The notes under the pieces were generated by a model. It worked only from the letters and a program-made list of their open reading frames with translations. It had not been told where the DNA came from and did no database searches. A stretch of 64,000 nucleotides of DNA from Bacteroides sp. (GTDB lineage Bacteria > Bacteroidota > Bacteroidia > Bacteroidales > Bacteroidaceae). The position numbers and the translations under genes were made by a program. Positions 15,932 through 25,661 of this stretch are shown in pieces; position 1 is the stretch's first letter; the number at the start of each line of letters is the position of its first letter. The stretch covers positions 95,632-159,631 of the forward strand of contig JALCME010000008.1 in NCBI GenBank assembly GCA_022648295.1. Reading direction: 5' to 3'.

Positions 15932-18877
15932 ATGAGAAAAAAATCATTTATACTCACATTTATACTGATCTGCCTGCATACCCTGATTCCGGCTAAGGTA
16001 GCAGCACAAGATATTAAAGCAACTGTCCAGGAACGATTACAAACCTACTTCCAACAATATACAACTACAACAGTAAACATAGGAAACTGCAAATTAGATA
16101 GCTTCCAAATAGACTTTCAGCACAAAAGACTATTGATATATGCCAATGAAAAATTTGCCTATCAACCTTTTCGCCCTGAAACAATTCTCGCCATTTACCG
16201 CCACCTGAAACAGATTCTTCCCGGTCCGGTATGCTATTTTGACCTTAATCTGATAGCAGATGGACGCTCCATAGACGATTTGATACCCAATTTCTACAGA
16301 AAAGGCAAGAAAGATAAATCACGATTATACTCAAACTTAAACCACAAAGAAAATCCATGGGTGACTTGTGCTTCCCTCCCCTACACTATAAGTAAAGGAT
16401 TGGAAGGTAAGCATATTGCTCTATGGCAAAGTCATGGAAGGTACTTCATAAACGAAACCGGAAAATGGGGATGGCAACGCCCTCGTCTCTTTTGTACCAC
16501 AGAAGATCAATTCACTCAATCGTTTATATTGCCCTACGTCATTCCTATGCTGGAAAATGCCGGTGCGAATGTATTTACCCCACGAGAACGGGACATGCAA
16601 CGACATGAAGTAATCGTAGACAATGACGGAAACCAAACAAGACAAGAGGGGGAAATAGCCTCCATCTATCTGGATGCTAAAAGTAAAAAAGCACATTGGA
16701 CACAAACCGCTCAATCGGGATTTGCACAACAAAAAACAATATATCTGAATGGAGAAAATCCATTCCATAATGGTACCGCACGCTACGCCCGCACTGAAAA
16801 GAAAAAGAATAAAGCTTTTGCAGAATGGGTGCCCAACATCCCTGAAAAAGGAGAATATGCGGTTTATGTTTCCTATCAGACACTTCCCAACAGTATCAGC
16901 GATGCTAAATATATTGTTTTTCATAATGGAGGTGCCACCGAGTTCAAAGTCAATCAACAAATAGGCGGCGGCACCTGGGTTTATCTGGGGACTTTTTCTT
17001 TTGATAAAGGAGCAAACGACTACGGCATGGTTGTGCTAAGCAATGAAAGTAGCCAAAAAGGAGTAGTCTGTGCAGATGCAGTCCGGTTTGGCGGAGGCAT
17101 GGGAAACATTGCTCGTGGAGGACAAACAAGCGGCCTGCCCCGTTATTTAGAAGGTGCACGCTACTATGCACAATGGGCGGGGATGCCCGATTCTGTATAC
17201 AACGGACGCAAAGGAACAAATGACTATGCGGATGACATAAATACCCGTTCCAATATGATTAATTATCTGTCAGGCGGTTCCATCTTTAATCCAAAGGAAA
17301 AGGGACTGGGCATTCCTTTTGAGATGTCCATGGCCCTTCACAGCGACGCGGGATTTGATAAAAAGGATCAGATCATTGGCACATTGGGCATTTATACTAC
17401 ACAATACCATAAAGGTGTTCTGACTGCCGGGACTGACCGATATGCCTCTCGCGATCTATCTGACCTGCTTTTGACTCAACTCCAACAGGACATCCGCTCT
17501 ACCTTCGCCGTTGACTGGACCAGACGTAGCATGTGGAACCGGAACTATAGCGAAACACGCCTTCCGGCAGTACCTTCTACCATCGTGGAGCTTCTTTCAC
17601 ATCAGAATTTCGCCGATATGCGTTTAGGGCACGATCCTAATTTCAAGTTTACAACAGGACGTGCCATATACAAGGCTATCCTTAAATTCTTAAGCAATCA
17701 GCACGACGAAGATTATGTGGTACAGCCTCTACCGGTCAGTCACTTTGCCATCCGGTTCGGTAAAAAGAAAAATACGGTTGAACTCTCTTGGAAAGGGGAA
17801 AAAGATCCATTGGAATCAACCGCCGTCCCACACGAATATATAGTCTACAAACGCATTGGGTACGGGGGATTTGACAATGGAATACGAGTCAGTGACAATT
17901 CATACACTCTTAAGATAGAGTCAGGCATTGTGTACTCTTTCAAAGTATGTGCCATAAATCGAGGAGGAAAAAGCTTCCCTTCTGAAATTCTGTCAGCATA
18001 TAAAAGCAAACATGAAAAGAAACGGATTCTAATAGTAAACGGATTCGACCGTATTAGCGGTCCTGGTACCATTAACACTGAAGAGGAAGAGGGGTTCGAT
18101 CTGACCAATGACCCGGGCGTACCTTATCTATATGATATATCATTATGTGGAGCACAAAATGATTTCTCACGAAAACACGCTGGAAAGACATTAGGGGAAA
18201 GCGGAAGAGAATGGGAAGGAATGAGAATTGCAGGAAATACCTTTGACTACCCCTTTATACATGGCAAAGCCATACAGGCATCCGGTGAATATAGTTTTGT
18301 TTCATGTAGTAAAGGTTCTGTGGAAAATGGCAGTATTAGTCTGGAAAATTATGATGCCGTAGATTACATCTTAGGGTTGGAGAAAGAGGATTATCTACAA
18401 AGTGATCCGGCACGCAATGTACACTACAAAACATTCTCTTCATCCTTACAGCGTGCATTCACTTCATATTGCCAATTCGGAGGAAACCTATTAGTCAGTG
18501 GAGCATACATCGGGAGTGACATGAACACGATAGCGGGAGACCAAGCTTTTACACAAGACATTTTAAAATACCGCTACGTACATTCTATGAATGAAAGCCA
18601 TTCTGACAGCATCAGCGGGTTACAGCGGACCATACACATTCCACGTATGCCCAACGAAGAGAGTTATGCCGTAACAGCTCCGGATTGCATACAACCTACA
18701 GGCAGTGCATTCCCCGTATTTGCTTACCTACCTGATAATCAATGTGCAGGAGTTGCTTACAAAGGGAGTTACAACACTTTCGTAATGGGATTCCCTTTCG
18801 AAAGCATACAACAGGACACCGACCGTAATGTTATTATGGCATCTATTTTACATTTCTTTTTTCAAGTAAAAAAATAA
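15932..18877 (+). CDS. Secreted amidase-fold protein with golvesin-like and fibronectin-type domains ('xanthan lyase' type)
   Basis: The product has 981 residues with a signal peptide cleaved near KVAAQ. A split domain resembling N-acetylmuramoyl-L-alanine amidase can be traced: IALWQSHGRYF near residue 162, FTPRERD, then MALHSDAGF near 470 and TIVELLSHQN near 550. These would supply the two His and the Glu of an Amidase_3 site. Between them (about 270-390) lies a golvesin/xanthan-lyase C-terminal-like domain (YAVYVSYQTLPNS to VVCADAVRFGG). After it, residues 610-690 look like a fibronectin type III domain. Bacteroides relatives are commonly called xanthan lyase, a name resting on the golvesin-like part. 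The amidase resemblance suggests cell-wall or glycopeptide hydrolysis; this is inference. It follows the PIG-L fusion after a terminator. Confidence 0.7.
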   Translation: MRKKSFILTFILICLHTLIPAKVAAQDIKATVQERLQTYFQQYTTTTVNIGNCKLDSFQIDFQHKRLLIYANEKFAYQPFRPETILAIYRHLKQILPGPVCYFDLNLIADGRSIDDLIPNFYRKGKKDKSRLYSNLNHKENPWVTCASLPYTISKGLEGKHIALWQSHGRYFINETGKWGWQRPRLFCTTEDQFTQSFILPYVIPMLENAGANVFTPRERDMQRHEVIVDNDGNQTRQEGEIASIYLDAKSKKAHWTQTAQSGFAQQKTIYLNGENPFHNGTARYARTEKKKNKAFAEWVPNIPEKGEYAVYVSYQTLPNSISDAKYIVFHNGGATEFKVNQQIGGGTWVYLGTFSFDKGANDYGMVVLSNESSQKGVVCADAVRFGGGMGNIARGGQTSGLPRYLEGARYYAQWAGMPDSVYNGRKGTNDYADDINTRSNMINYLSGGSIFNPKEKGLGIPFEMSMALHSDAGFDKKDQIIGTLGIYTTQYHKGVLTAGTDRYASRDLSDLLLTQLQQDIRSTFAVDWTRRSMWNRNYSETRLPAVPSTIVELLSHQNFADMRLGHDPNFKFTTGRAIYKAILKFLSNQHDEDYVVQPLPVSHFAIRFGKKKNTVELSWKGEKDPLESTAVPHEYIVYKRIGYGGFDNGIRVSDNSYTLKIESGIVYSFKVCAINRGGKSFPSEILSAYKSKHEKKRILIVNGFDRISGPGTINTEEEEGFDLTNDPGVPYLYDISLCGAQNDFSRKHAGKTLGESGREWEGMRIAGNTFDYPFIHGKAIQASGEYSFVSCSKGSVENGSISLENYDAVDYILGLEKEDYLQSDPARNVHYKTFSSSLQRAFTSYCQFGGNLLVSGAYIGSDMNTIAGDQAFTQDILKYRYVHSMNESHSDSISGLQRTIHIPRMPNEESYAVTAPDCIQPTGSAFPVFAYLPDNQCAGVAYKGSYNTFVMGFPFESIQQDTDRNVIMASILHFFFQVKK

Positions 18878-18907
18878 AAAAAGATACTTCGAATTAAAAA
18901 TAACACT

Positions 18908-18915
18908 TATCTTTG
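18908..18915 (+). promoter_or_regulatory. -7 box upstream of the 105-residue protein
   Basis: TATCTTTG matches TAnnTTTG exactly, 35 bp before the ATG at 18951, separating this small operon from the gene upstream. Confidence 0.5.
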
Positions 18916-18950
18916 CTTTTAAAGTATAACCCTTTATAACATAAAAAGTC

Positions 18951-19268
18951 ATGTACACTATACAAGCAAATCCCACCGGAACACGCAGTTTGGAAGTATC
19001 TGACAAACACCTTGCGACCATTGAAAAATACGGGCTTTTCCGCCGTCTAATAGATAGTAACGGCATTGTAGATGAAGCTGTATTGGAAAAACTAAGGTTG
19101 AACATACGTTCCCTTATCGCTTCACAGGAAGAAGACAGTAAAGATTTACTTGATTTATGTATTGATGTGATCTATCACAACAATATGAAAGCTTTCGGAT
19201 TGCAACAGCTCATTAAACTGTATCTGGAATGGCTTTCCCAGCAAGAATCCGCGGATGAAGAAGATTGA
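18951..19268 (+). CDS. Conserved hypothetical protein, 105 residues
   Basis: I do not recognise a family. The protein is acidic and helical after an N-terminal strand region (MYTIQANPTGTRSLEVSD), ending in LSQQESADEED. There is no signal peptide or membrane helix. The stop lies 8 bp before the TusA-like gene, which in turn is followed closely by the YgiQ gene. The three therefore look like an operon, and this protein may serve the same process. Nothing in the sequence gives a function. Confidence 0.6.
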   Translation: MYTIQANPTGTRSLEVSDKHLATIEKYGLFRRLIDSNGIVDEAVLEKLRLNIRSLIASQEEDSKDLLDLCIDVIYHNNMKAFGLQQLIKLYLEWLSQQESADEED

Positions 19269-19276
19269 AAAACAAA

Positions 19277-19489
19277 ATGAAATCAATTAATACCTGCGGA
19301 CAAAAGCAGTATAGTCCGCTCATCCCGGCTATTGAAGCTATATGCAAAGCGACTCCCGGTGACAAACTGGAAATTATTATGGACAACACCATTGCTTTCA
19401 GTGATTTAAAGGAGTATCTTATAGAACGGAACATTGGCTTCAGAGAAATTTATGACGGCGAACAGATGGCTGTGCAATTCATAGTGTGA
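19277..19489 (+). CDS. TusA-like sulfur-carrier-fold protein lacking the catalytic cysteine
   Basis: The 70-residue product matches the TusA/SirA fold length and pattern: an N-terminal strand, a helix PLIPAIEAICKA, then TPGDKLEIIMDN (TusA GxxLxVxxDD), a second helix with DLKEYLIERN, and a closing strand. In TusA the first helix begins CPxP, whose Cys carries the persulfide. Here the equivalent is YSPL, so the sulfur carrier Cys is missing; the only Cys near the start is at position 7 (TCGQ). Sulfur transfer by the usual route is therefore doubtful. The ATG at 19277 is preferred over TTG at 19265. It sits between a hypothetical gene and ygiQ. Confidence 0.65.
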   Translation: MKSINTCGQKQYSPLIPAIEAICKATPGDKLEIIMDNTIAFSDLKEYLIERNIGFREIYDGEQMAVQFIV

Positions 19490-19515
19490 CCCACATACAT
19501 GTGCAAAGAAAAATG

Positions 19516-19523
19516 TATCTTTG
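19516..19523 (+). promoter_or_regulatory. -7-like box immediately before the YgiQ start
   Basis: TATCTTTG is an exact -7 match only 4 bp before the ATG at 19528. If used, the transcript would be leaderless or nearly so. There is no good -33 box, so it may be chance. Confidence 0.25.
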
Positions 19524-19527
19524 CGGC

Positions 19528-21366
19528 ATGAAAGAATATAGATTGACCGATTGGTTACCGACCACCAAAAAAGAAGTTGAGCTTAGAGGATGGGATGAAT
19601 TGGATGTCATCCTGTTTAGCGGGGATGCATATGTAGACCATCCTTCTTTCGGAGCAGCTGTCATTGGACGCATTCTGGAAGCTGAAGGATTACGGGTGGC
19701 TATTGTTCCACAACCCAATTGGCGCGATGATCTGCGGGATTTCAAGAAATTGGGACGTCCGGGTCTTTTCTTCGGAATTAGTGCAGGATGTATGGATTCC
19801 ATGGTCAACAAGTATACGGCCAATAAACGGTTACGCCACGACGATGCATACACACCGGACGCGCGACCGGATATGCGACCGGAATATCCTTCCATTGTTT
19901 ACACCCGCATCTTAAAAGATCTTTTTCCTGATGTTCCCGTCGTTCTGGGAGGAATAGAAGCTAGTATGCGCCGGCTAACCCACTATGATTACTGGCAAGA
20001 TAAACTCTGCAAAAGCATTCTTATAGATAGCAAGGCCGACATGCTGATTTATGGAATGGGAGAAAAGCCCATAGTGGAATTGGTGAAACGATTAAAAGAC
20101 CAAGGCAACAACTCAATACAAAACATTCCCCAAATAGCCTATTTGTGCAAAACAACTGATTTCAACGCTCAAGAAGGTGATATCCGGCTATATTCACACA
20201 GTGAATGTCTAAAAGACAAGAAAAATCAGGCGGCCAATTTCCGACATATTGAAGAAGAGAGCAATAAATATGCTGCATCGCGCATCACTCAGGAAGTAGA
20301 TGACTTTACCGTAGTGGTTAATCCCCCTTATCCCCCAATGACAGAAACGGAATTGGACCGTTCATTCGATTTGCCATATACCCGTATGCCTCATCCTAAA
20401 TATAAAGACAAACGTATACCGGCATACGACATGATTAAATTTTCCGTCAACATTCACCGTGGTTGCTTTGGCGGATGTGCTTTTTGTACGATTTCGGCTC
20501 ATCAGGGGAAATTCATTATCAGCCGTAGCAAAGAAAGCATCCTGAAGGAAGTGAAGGCTGTAATGGATTTGCCGGACTTCAAAGGATACTTAAGCGATTT
20601 GGGAGGACCATCCGCAAACATGTATCGTATGAAAGGAAAGGATGAAGATATTTGTAAGAAATGCAAGCGTCCATCTTGTGTCCATCCCAAAGTATGTCCC
20701 AATCTTAACACGGACCATCGCCCGTTATTGAATATTTATCATGCCGTAGACGCATTGCCCGGAATCAAAAAAAGTTTCATTGGCAGCGGGGTGCGTTACG
20801 ACTTATTGCTCTATCGCAGCAAAGACGAAACGGTCAACCACAACGCCGCTGAATATACCCGAGAGCTCATCACCAAGCATGTGAGCGGACGTCTCAAAGT
20901 GGCACCCGAACATACCAGTGACCAGACACTGTATGTAATGCGTAAACCTTCTTTTCAACAATTTGAAGAATTTAAACGCATCTTCGACCGCATCAATCGT
21001 GAAGAAGGACTACACCAACAGCTTATCCCCTACTTCATTTCCAGTCATCCGGGATGTACGGAAGAAGATATGGCAGAGCTGGCAGTCGTCACCAAGCGAC
21101 TCGACTTCCATTTAGAACAGGTACAAGACTTCACACCCACCCCGATGACCGTTGCCACCGAGGCATGGTACACCGGTTACCATCCTTATACGCTAGAGCC
21201 TATATTCAGTGCTAAAACACCGCATGAAAAGCTTGCTCAACGACAATTTTTCTTTTGGTACAAGCCCGAAGAGCGGAAAAACATTATCAAAGAATTGAAA
21301 CGGATGGGAAGGCAGGACTTAATTAACAAACTTTACGGAAAAACGAATAAGAAGTCAAAACAGTAA
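19528..21366 (+). CDS. YgiQ-family radical SAM protein
   Basis: This 612-residue protein has an N-terminal cobalamin-binding-like/UPF0313 region (EYRLTDWLPTTKKEVELRGWDELD is the conserved opening; DYWQDKL further on). A radical SAM core follows, with the cluster motif CFGGCAFC (Cys313, Cys317, Cys320). The C-terminal part contains HVSGRLKVAPEH and FHLEQVQDFTPTP, both diagnostic of YgiQ. The reaction is not established for the family. The ATG at 19528 gives the family's usual N-terminus; upstream starts at 19486 and 19513 would overlap the previous gene or its stop. It is probably cotranscribed with the TusA-like gene, though its own -7 box is possible. Confidence 0.88.
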   Translation: MKEYRLTDWLPTTKKEVELRGWDELDVILFSGDAYVDHPSFGAAVIGRILEAEGLRVAIVPQPNWRDDLRDFKKLGRPGLFFGISAGCMDSMVNKYTANKRLRHDDAYTPDARPDMRPEYPSIVYTRILKDLFPDVPVVLGGIEASMRRLTHYDYWQDKLCKSILIDSKADMLIYGMGEKPIVELVKRLKDQGNNSIQNIPQIAYLCKTTDFNAQEGDIRLYSHSECLKDKKNQAANFRHIEEESNKYAASRITQEVDDFTVVVNPPYPPMTETELDRSFDLPYTRMPHPKYKDKRIPAYDMIKFSVNIHRGCFGGCAFCTISAHQGKFIISRSKESILKEVKAVMDLPDFKGYLSDLGGPSANMYRMKGKDEDICKKCKRPSCVHPKVCPNLNTDHRPLLNIYHAVDALPGIKKSFIGSGVRYDLLLYRSKDETVNHNAAEYTRELITKHVSGRLKVAPEHTSDQTLYVMRKPSFQQFEEFKRIFDRINREEGLHQQLIPYFISSHPGCTEEDMAELAVVTKRLDFHLEQVQDFTPTPMTVATEAWYTGYHPYTLEPIFSAKTPHEKLAQRQFFFWYKPEERKNIIKELKRMGRQDLINKLYGKTNKKSKQ

Positions 21367-21415
21367 ATCTGAAAGAATTACACAGGTAAGGTAATTATGG
21401 GGTAAAATAGACATC

Positions 21416-24400
21416 TCATTCTTCCACTTCCATAGCAAGAATCTCCTTAAGTACACTGACCGCAGTTTCCACATTATCCACATCTTTCACCACCATGCTA
21501 CGCTTCCCGTTTTGATCACGCAAATCGCAACGCCGGGTATATTTCATCATGTAAGAAATGAATTTGCCAAATGCCTGACTCTTATAGTAGGGGCTGTCAG
21601 GATTGGAAACAAAGAATAAAGTCATGCGTCCACCCTTTAAGAAAGTTCTTTCGACACCAAGGCGGGCTGAAATACGACGCAAAGGAACAATACGCAATAA
21701 TTCTTCAGTTTCAGGAGGAACAGGACCGAAACGATCAATAAGTTGAGATCGGAAAGCCTCAACGTCCTTATCTAATGTGAGTCCGTCCAACTCACGATAA
21801 AGCAACATACGCTCACTACTTCCCGTCACATAAGTGGCCGGTAGTAAAAGTTCCAAATCGCTTTCTACCTGACATTCTTCCACGAACTGTTCACCGCTAA
21901 TAATTGTCCCTTCTGCCTTCAATTCATCAGCATAAAGATCGGCAAATTCATCGGTCTTCAGTTCATGCACAGCTTCGGACAGAATCTTCTGGTACGTTTC
22001 ATACCCAAGATCGGCAATAAAGCCACTCTGTTCGGCTCCCAGCATATTGCCTGCACCACGGATATCCAAATCCTGCATGGCAATATGGATTCCACTACCC
22101 AGATCACTAAAGTTCTCAATAGCCTGTAAACGCCGCTTAGCTTCCGAAGTCAGCGAAGCCAAAGGAGGTGCCAATAAGTAACAAAAGGCTTTTTTGTTAC
22201 TACGCCCCACTCGTCCGCGCATCTGGTGCAAATCACTTAGTCCAAAATTCTGAGCCTGATTAATAATGATCGTATTGGCATTGGGTATATCGATTCCGCT
22301 TTCTATAATGGTCGTAGCAACCAGAACATCATAATCATAATTAACAAAACCAACTATTATTTTCTCCAGTTCCACCGGTTCCATTTGCCCATGACCGATA
22401 GCAACGCGACAATCCGGAATATGCCGTTCGATCATATCTTTCAATTCCGACAAATTGGATATTCTGTTACTGACGAAAAAGACCTGACCATTCCTGCTCA
22501 TCTCAAAATTAACAGCATCGGCAATGATCTCATCGTTAAACGTATGAATTTCTGTCTGAATAGGATAACGGTTAGGCGGTGGAGTTTGAATGACACTAAG
22601 GTCACGCGCACCCATCAATGAAAATTGTAAAGTACGGGGAATAGGGGTCGCCGTCATGGTAAGGGTATCCACATTCACCCTCAGCTGACGAAGCTTTTCC
22701 TTTACCGAAACTCCGAACTTCTGCTCCTCATCAACGATAAGCAGTCCAAGATCTTTGAACTTCACATCTTTCCCTAATATACGATGAGTACCTATCAAAA
22801 TATTCACCTCACCTGAGGCCAGCTTCTTGAGAATAGCACGAGCTTGTGCAGTGGTACGGGCACGACTTAGGTACTCCACACTGCAAGGGAAGTCCTTTAA
22901 TCGTTCAGTAAACGTTTGATAATGTTGATAAGCCAGCACAGTTGTTGGCACCAGCACGGCAACTTGTTTATTATCCGCTGCGGCTTTAAAGGCAGCACGT
23001 ACGGCTACTTCCGTTTTACCAAATCCCACATCACCACAAACAAGGCGATCCATCGGGCGGTCACTCTCCATATCCGCTTTTACATCAGCAGTAGCTTTAC
23101 TTTGGTCCGGTGTATCTTCATAGATAAAGGAGGCTTCCAATTCCCGCTGTAAAAAGCTATCGGGACTGAATCGAAAACCTTTTTCTTCCCGTCGCTGCGA
23201 ATACAGCTTGATTAAATCACGGGCAATATCCTTAATTTTAGTCTTGGTACGCTCCTTTAATTTTTCCCAGGCACCCGTACCCAACTTATTTAAGCGAGGA
23301 GTTTCCCCTTCCTTGCCCTTATATTTAGAAACCTTATGCAACGAGTGTATGGAGACAAACACCACGTCATCGTTTTGATATACCAGTTTCATGACTTCCT
23401 GAGTGGTATCCCCATTAGGAATACGCACCAACCCGGCAAACCGTCCCACACCATGATCAATATGTACCACATAGTCGCCCGGTGTAAACTGATTGAGTTC
23501 TTTAAGTGAAAGTGCCACTTTACCCGAACGGGCTTTATCACTCTTCAGATTATATTTATGGTAACGGTCAAACAGTTGATGATCGGTAAACACACAAACT
23601 TTCAAAACATTATCGGAAAACCCTTCATGCAAGGTGCGTTCCACTGCTGTAAAAGCGATTTCGTCTCCCCTATCATCAAAAATTGCACGGATACGATCAG
23701 TCTGTTTTATACTATCACTACAGATATAGATTTTATATCCCCTGGTAAGATAAGACTCAAAGCTTTCCGCCACCAAATCAAAGTTTTTATGAAAGATAGG
23801 TTGTGCTGTTATATCAAAAGTCATTTTAGCATCAGGCGTACCGGTTGGCTTATTGCCAAATTCCATCCGGCGAAAGTCCAGTGCACGAAGGGTAAACTCA
23901 CTACCATTGATCAACTTACCATCCAATGAAATACTTCCGTTATCCTCCGCTTCACGCGCAGCAATGGCTTGTGAAGTCAATGCTTCATCATGCACTACCT
24001 GAATGCGGTCACGTAACCAAAGAAAATCTTTCATTGCAATTACTGTATCTTCCAGCATGAAATCCAAAAACTGCACCAATCCTCCGTTACCATTTACCCC
24101 CAAACTACGACTTAAATCAGGAACAATCACCACATTTTCTTTTTTCCCTTGTGATAGTTGCGAATCCACTTCGAATGTACGGATACTTTCTACTTCATCC
24201 CCGAAAAAGTCAACGCGATAAGGATATTCCGACGAGAAAGAAAACACATCAATAATGCTACCACGCACTGCGTATTGACCAGGCTCATACACATAATCCA
24301 CCCGTTCAAATCCGTAATCAGCCAAGACCTCAGTAATAAACCTTGTATCTACATTCTCACCAACATGAAGTTTAAGTGTTTTCTCACCCAATTCTTTACG

Positions 24401-24805
24401 CGAAACTACTTTTTCCGCCACTGCATCAGGATAAGTCACGATGCAAAATCCCTGTTCTCCCTTCTGCAAACGACTTAACACCTCCGTACGGAGAATTTCA
24501 TTTGCAGCATCCTTCTGTCCGTACTTGATGGCACGGCGAAAGGATGAAGGAAAGAATAAAACATCTTCCGCACCCAATATTTGAGTAAGATCGTGATAGA
24601 AATATCCCGCTTCTTCCATATCACCCAATATAAAGACAAACGGGTATTCGCTACGTTGCACTAACACAGACGAAAACAGAGAGGCGGCAGAAGCAGACAA
24701 ACCTCCACAAAAAATAGAACGAACAGACGATTTTTTAAGTAAACTACTCAAGACTTCCACATTGGGATGGGCAGCATATTGTTGTTGTAGCTCGGTGACA
24801 GTCAT
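21416..24805 (-). CDS. mfd: Transcription-repair coupling factor Mfd
   Basis: Mfd removes RNA polymerase stalled at DNA lesions and recruits the UvrABC repair enzymes. The 1129-residue product has the full domain order: a UvrB-homology module (about 1-350), the CarD-like RNA-polymerase-interaction domain (about 440-510, FTPGDYVVHIDHGVGRF) and a RecG-like helicase. The helicase has Walker A GDVGFGKTEVA, Walker B DEEQKFGV, TATPIPRTL and QMRGRVGRS. The C-terminal TRCF regulatory domain follows. The ATG at 24804-24805 (MTVTELQQQ) is chosen over an in-frame GTG at 24826. It is convergent with ygiQ, and no strong terminator was seen in the 49-bp gap. Confidence 0.97.
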   Translation of the reverse strand: MTVTELQQQYAAHPNVEVLSSLLKKSSVRSIFCGGLSASAASLFSSVLVQRSEYPFVFILGDMEEAGYFYHDLTQILGAEDVLFFPSSFRRAIKYGQKDAANEILRTEVLSRLQKGEQGFCIVTYPDAVAEKVVSRKELGEKTLKLHVGENVDTRFITEVLADYGFERVDYVYEPGQYAVRGSIIDVFSFSSEYPYRVDFFGDEVESIRTFEVDSQLSQGKKENVVIVPDLSRSLGVNGNGGLVQFLDFMLEDTVIAMKDFLWLRDRIQVVHDEALTSQAIAAREAEDNGSISLDGKLINGSEFTLRALDFRRMEFGNKPTGTPDAKMTFDITAQPIFHKNFDLVAESFESYLTRGYKIYICSDSIKQTDRIRAIFDDRGDEIAFTAVERTLHEGFSDNVLKVCVFTDHQLFDRYHKYNLKSDKARSGKVALSLKELNQFTPGDYVVHIDHGVGRFAGLVRIPNGDTTQEVMKLVYQNDDVVFVSIHSLHKVSKYKGKEGETPRLNKLGTGAWEKLKERTKTKIKDIARDLIKLYSQRREEKGFRFSPDSFLQRELEASFIYEDTPDQSKATADVKADMESDRPMDRLVCGDVGFGKTEVAVRAAFKAAADNKQVAVLVPTTVLAYQHYQTFTERLKDFPCSVEYLSRARTTAQARAILKKLASGEVNILIGTHRILGKDVKFKDLGLLIVDEEQKFGVSVKEKLRQLRVNVDTLTMTATPIPRTLQFSLMGARDLSVIQTPPPNRYPIQTEIHTFNDEIIADAVNFEMSRNGQVFFVSNRISNLSELKDMIERHIPDCRVAIGHGQMEPVELEKIIVGFVNYDYDVLVATTIIESGIDIPNANTIIINQAQNFGLSDLHQMRGRVGRSNKKAFCYLLAPPLASLTSEAKRRLQAIENFSDLGSGIHIAMQDLDIRGAGNMLGAEQSGFIADLGYETYQKILSEAVHELKTDEFADLYADELKAEGTIISGEQFVEECQVESDLELLLPATYVTGSSERMLLYRELDGLTLDKDVEAFRSQLIDRFGPVPPETEELLRIVPLRRISARLGVERTFLKGGRMTLFFVSNPDSPYYKSQAFGKFISYMMKYTRRCDLRDQNGKRSMVVKDVDNVETAVSVLKEILAMEVEE

Positions 24806-24852
24806 TATATCAATTTGAAAATTCACCGCAAAATTACTAAATAATCCTTAGT

Positions 24853-24886
24853 TTTGCTCCTAATGAATAGAAAACACTTAACTTTG
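24853..24886 (+). promoter_or_regulatory. Promoter of the GT2/pyrC/MetH-activation operon
   Basis: TTTG at 24853-24856 and TAACTTTG at 24879-24886 are 22 bp apart, a good Bacteroides promoter. Transcription would start near 24892, leaving a leader of about 18 nt before the ATG at 24910. Confidence 0.65.
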
Positions 24887-24909
24887 TTCAAAATTAGTGT
24901 TCCTATTTT

Positions 24910-25659
24910 ATGAATACTCAAACATCGGACAGTATTGTCATCATTCCCACCTATAACGAACGGGAAAACATTGAAAAAATCATTCGTGCCGTCTTTGCGT
25001 TGGAAAAAGTATTCCATATTCTTATTATCGAAGACGGTTCGCCCGATGGCACAGCTACCATCGTAAAGGGTTTGCAAACTGAATTTCCCGAACGTCTGTT
25101 CATGATTGAACGTAAAGGCAAATTAGGACTTGGAACGGCATACATCACAGGATTTAAATGGGCGTTAGAACATCATTACGACTATATTTTCGAAATGGAT
25201 GCAGATTTCAGCCACAATCCGGCCGATCTTCCCCGTCTTTACGAAGCATGCTCCACAGAAGGGGCTGATGTGGCAATCGGGTCAAGATATGTCAGTGGAG
25301 TGAATGTAGTGAACTGGCCGATGGGCCGTGTGCTCATGTCCTACTTTGCATCAAAGTATGTTCGGTTCATCACCGGACTCCCGATACACGATACCACTGC
25401 CGGTTTTAAATGTTACCGCCATAAAGTACTGGAAACTATAAATTTAGATAAAATCCGTTTCAAAGGCTATGCATTTCAAATTGAAATGAAATTTACAGCC
25501 TACAAGCTCGGTTTTAAAATTACAGAAGTCCCGGTTATATTCATCAATAGAGAACTGGGAACATCCAAGATGAACAGCAGTATCTTTGGAGAGGCTGTAT
25601 TTGGAGTAATCAGATTAAAAATACACAGTTGGTTTCACCACTATGCTCAAGCCAAATAA
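24910..25659 (+). CDS. Polyprenol-phosphate mannosyltransferase-like GT2 glycosyltransferase
   Basis: The 249-residue enzyme matches the dolichol/polyprenol-phosphate mannose synthase group of GT2, which moves mannose from GDP-mannose to a polyprenyl phosphate on the cytoplasmic face. The motifs are VIIPTYNERENIEKI at the start, IEDGSPDGT (nucleotide binding), EMDADFSHNP (DXD) and DTTAGFKCYR. The stretch INRELGTSKMNSSIFGEA is the family's C-terminal signature. There is no long membrane anchor, so it is the catalytic-domain-only form. The gene ends 2 bp before pyrC. The lipid-linked sugar would feed glycosylation or surface polysaccharide synthesis; the exact sugar is inferred. Confidence 0.87.
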   Translation: MNTQTSDSIVIIPTYNERENIEKIIRAVFALEKVFHILIIEDGSPDGTATIVKGLQTEFPERLFMIERKGKLGLGTAYITGFKWALEHHYDYIFEMDADFSHNPADLPRLYEACSTEGADVAIGSRYVSGVNVVNWPMGRVLMSYFASKYVRFITGLPIHDTTAGFKCYRHKVLETINLDKIRFKGYAFQIEMKFTAYKLGFKITEVPVIFINRELGTSKMNSSIFGEAVFGVIRLKIHSWFHHYAQAK

Positions 25660-25661
25660 TT

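Noticed and set aside
16421..16960. A 179-residue open frame on the minus strand within the amidase-fold gene
   Set aside because: It is antisense to a continuous 981-residue gene with a good signal peptide, with no promoter box or motif.
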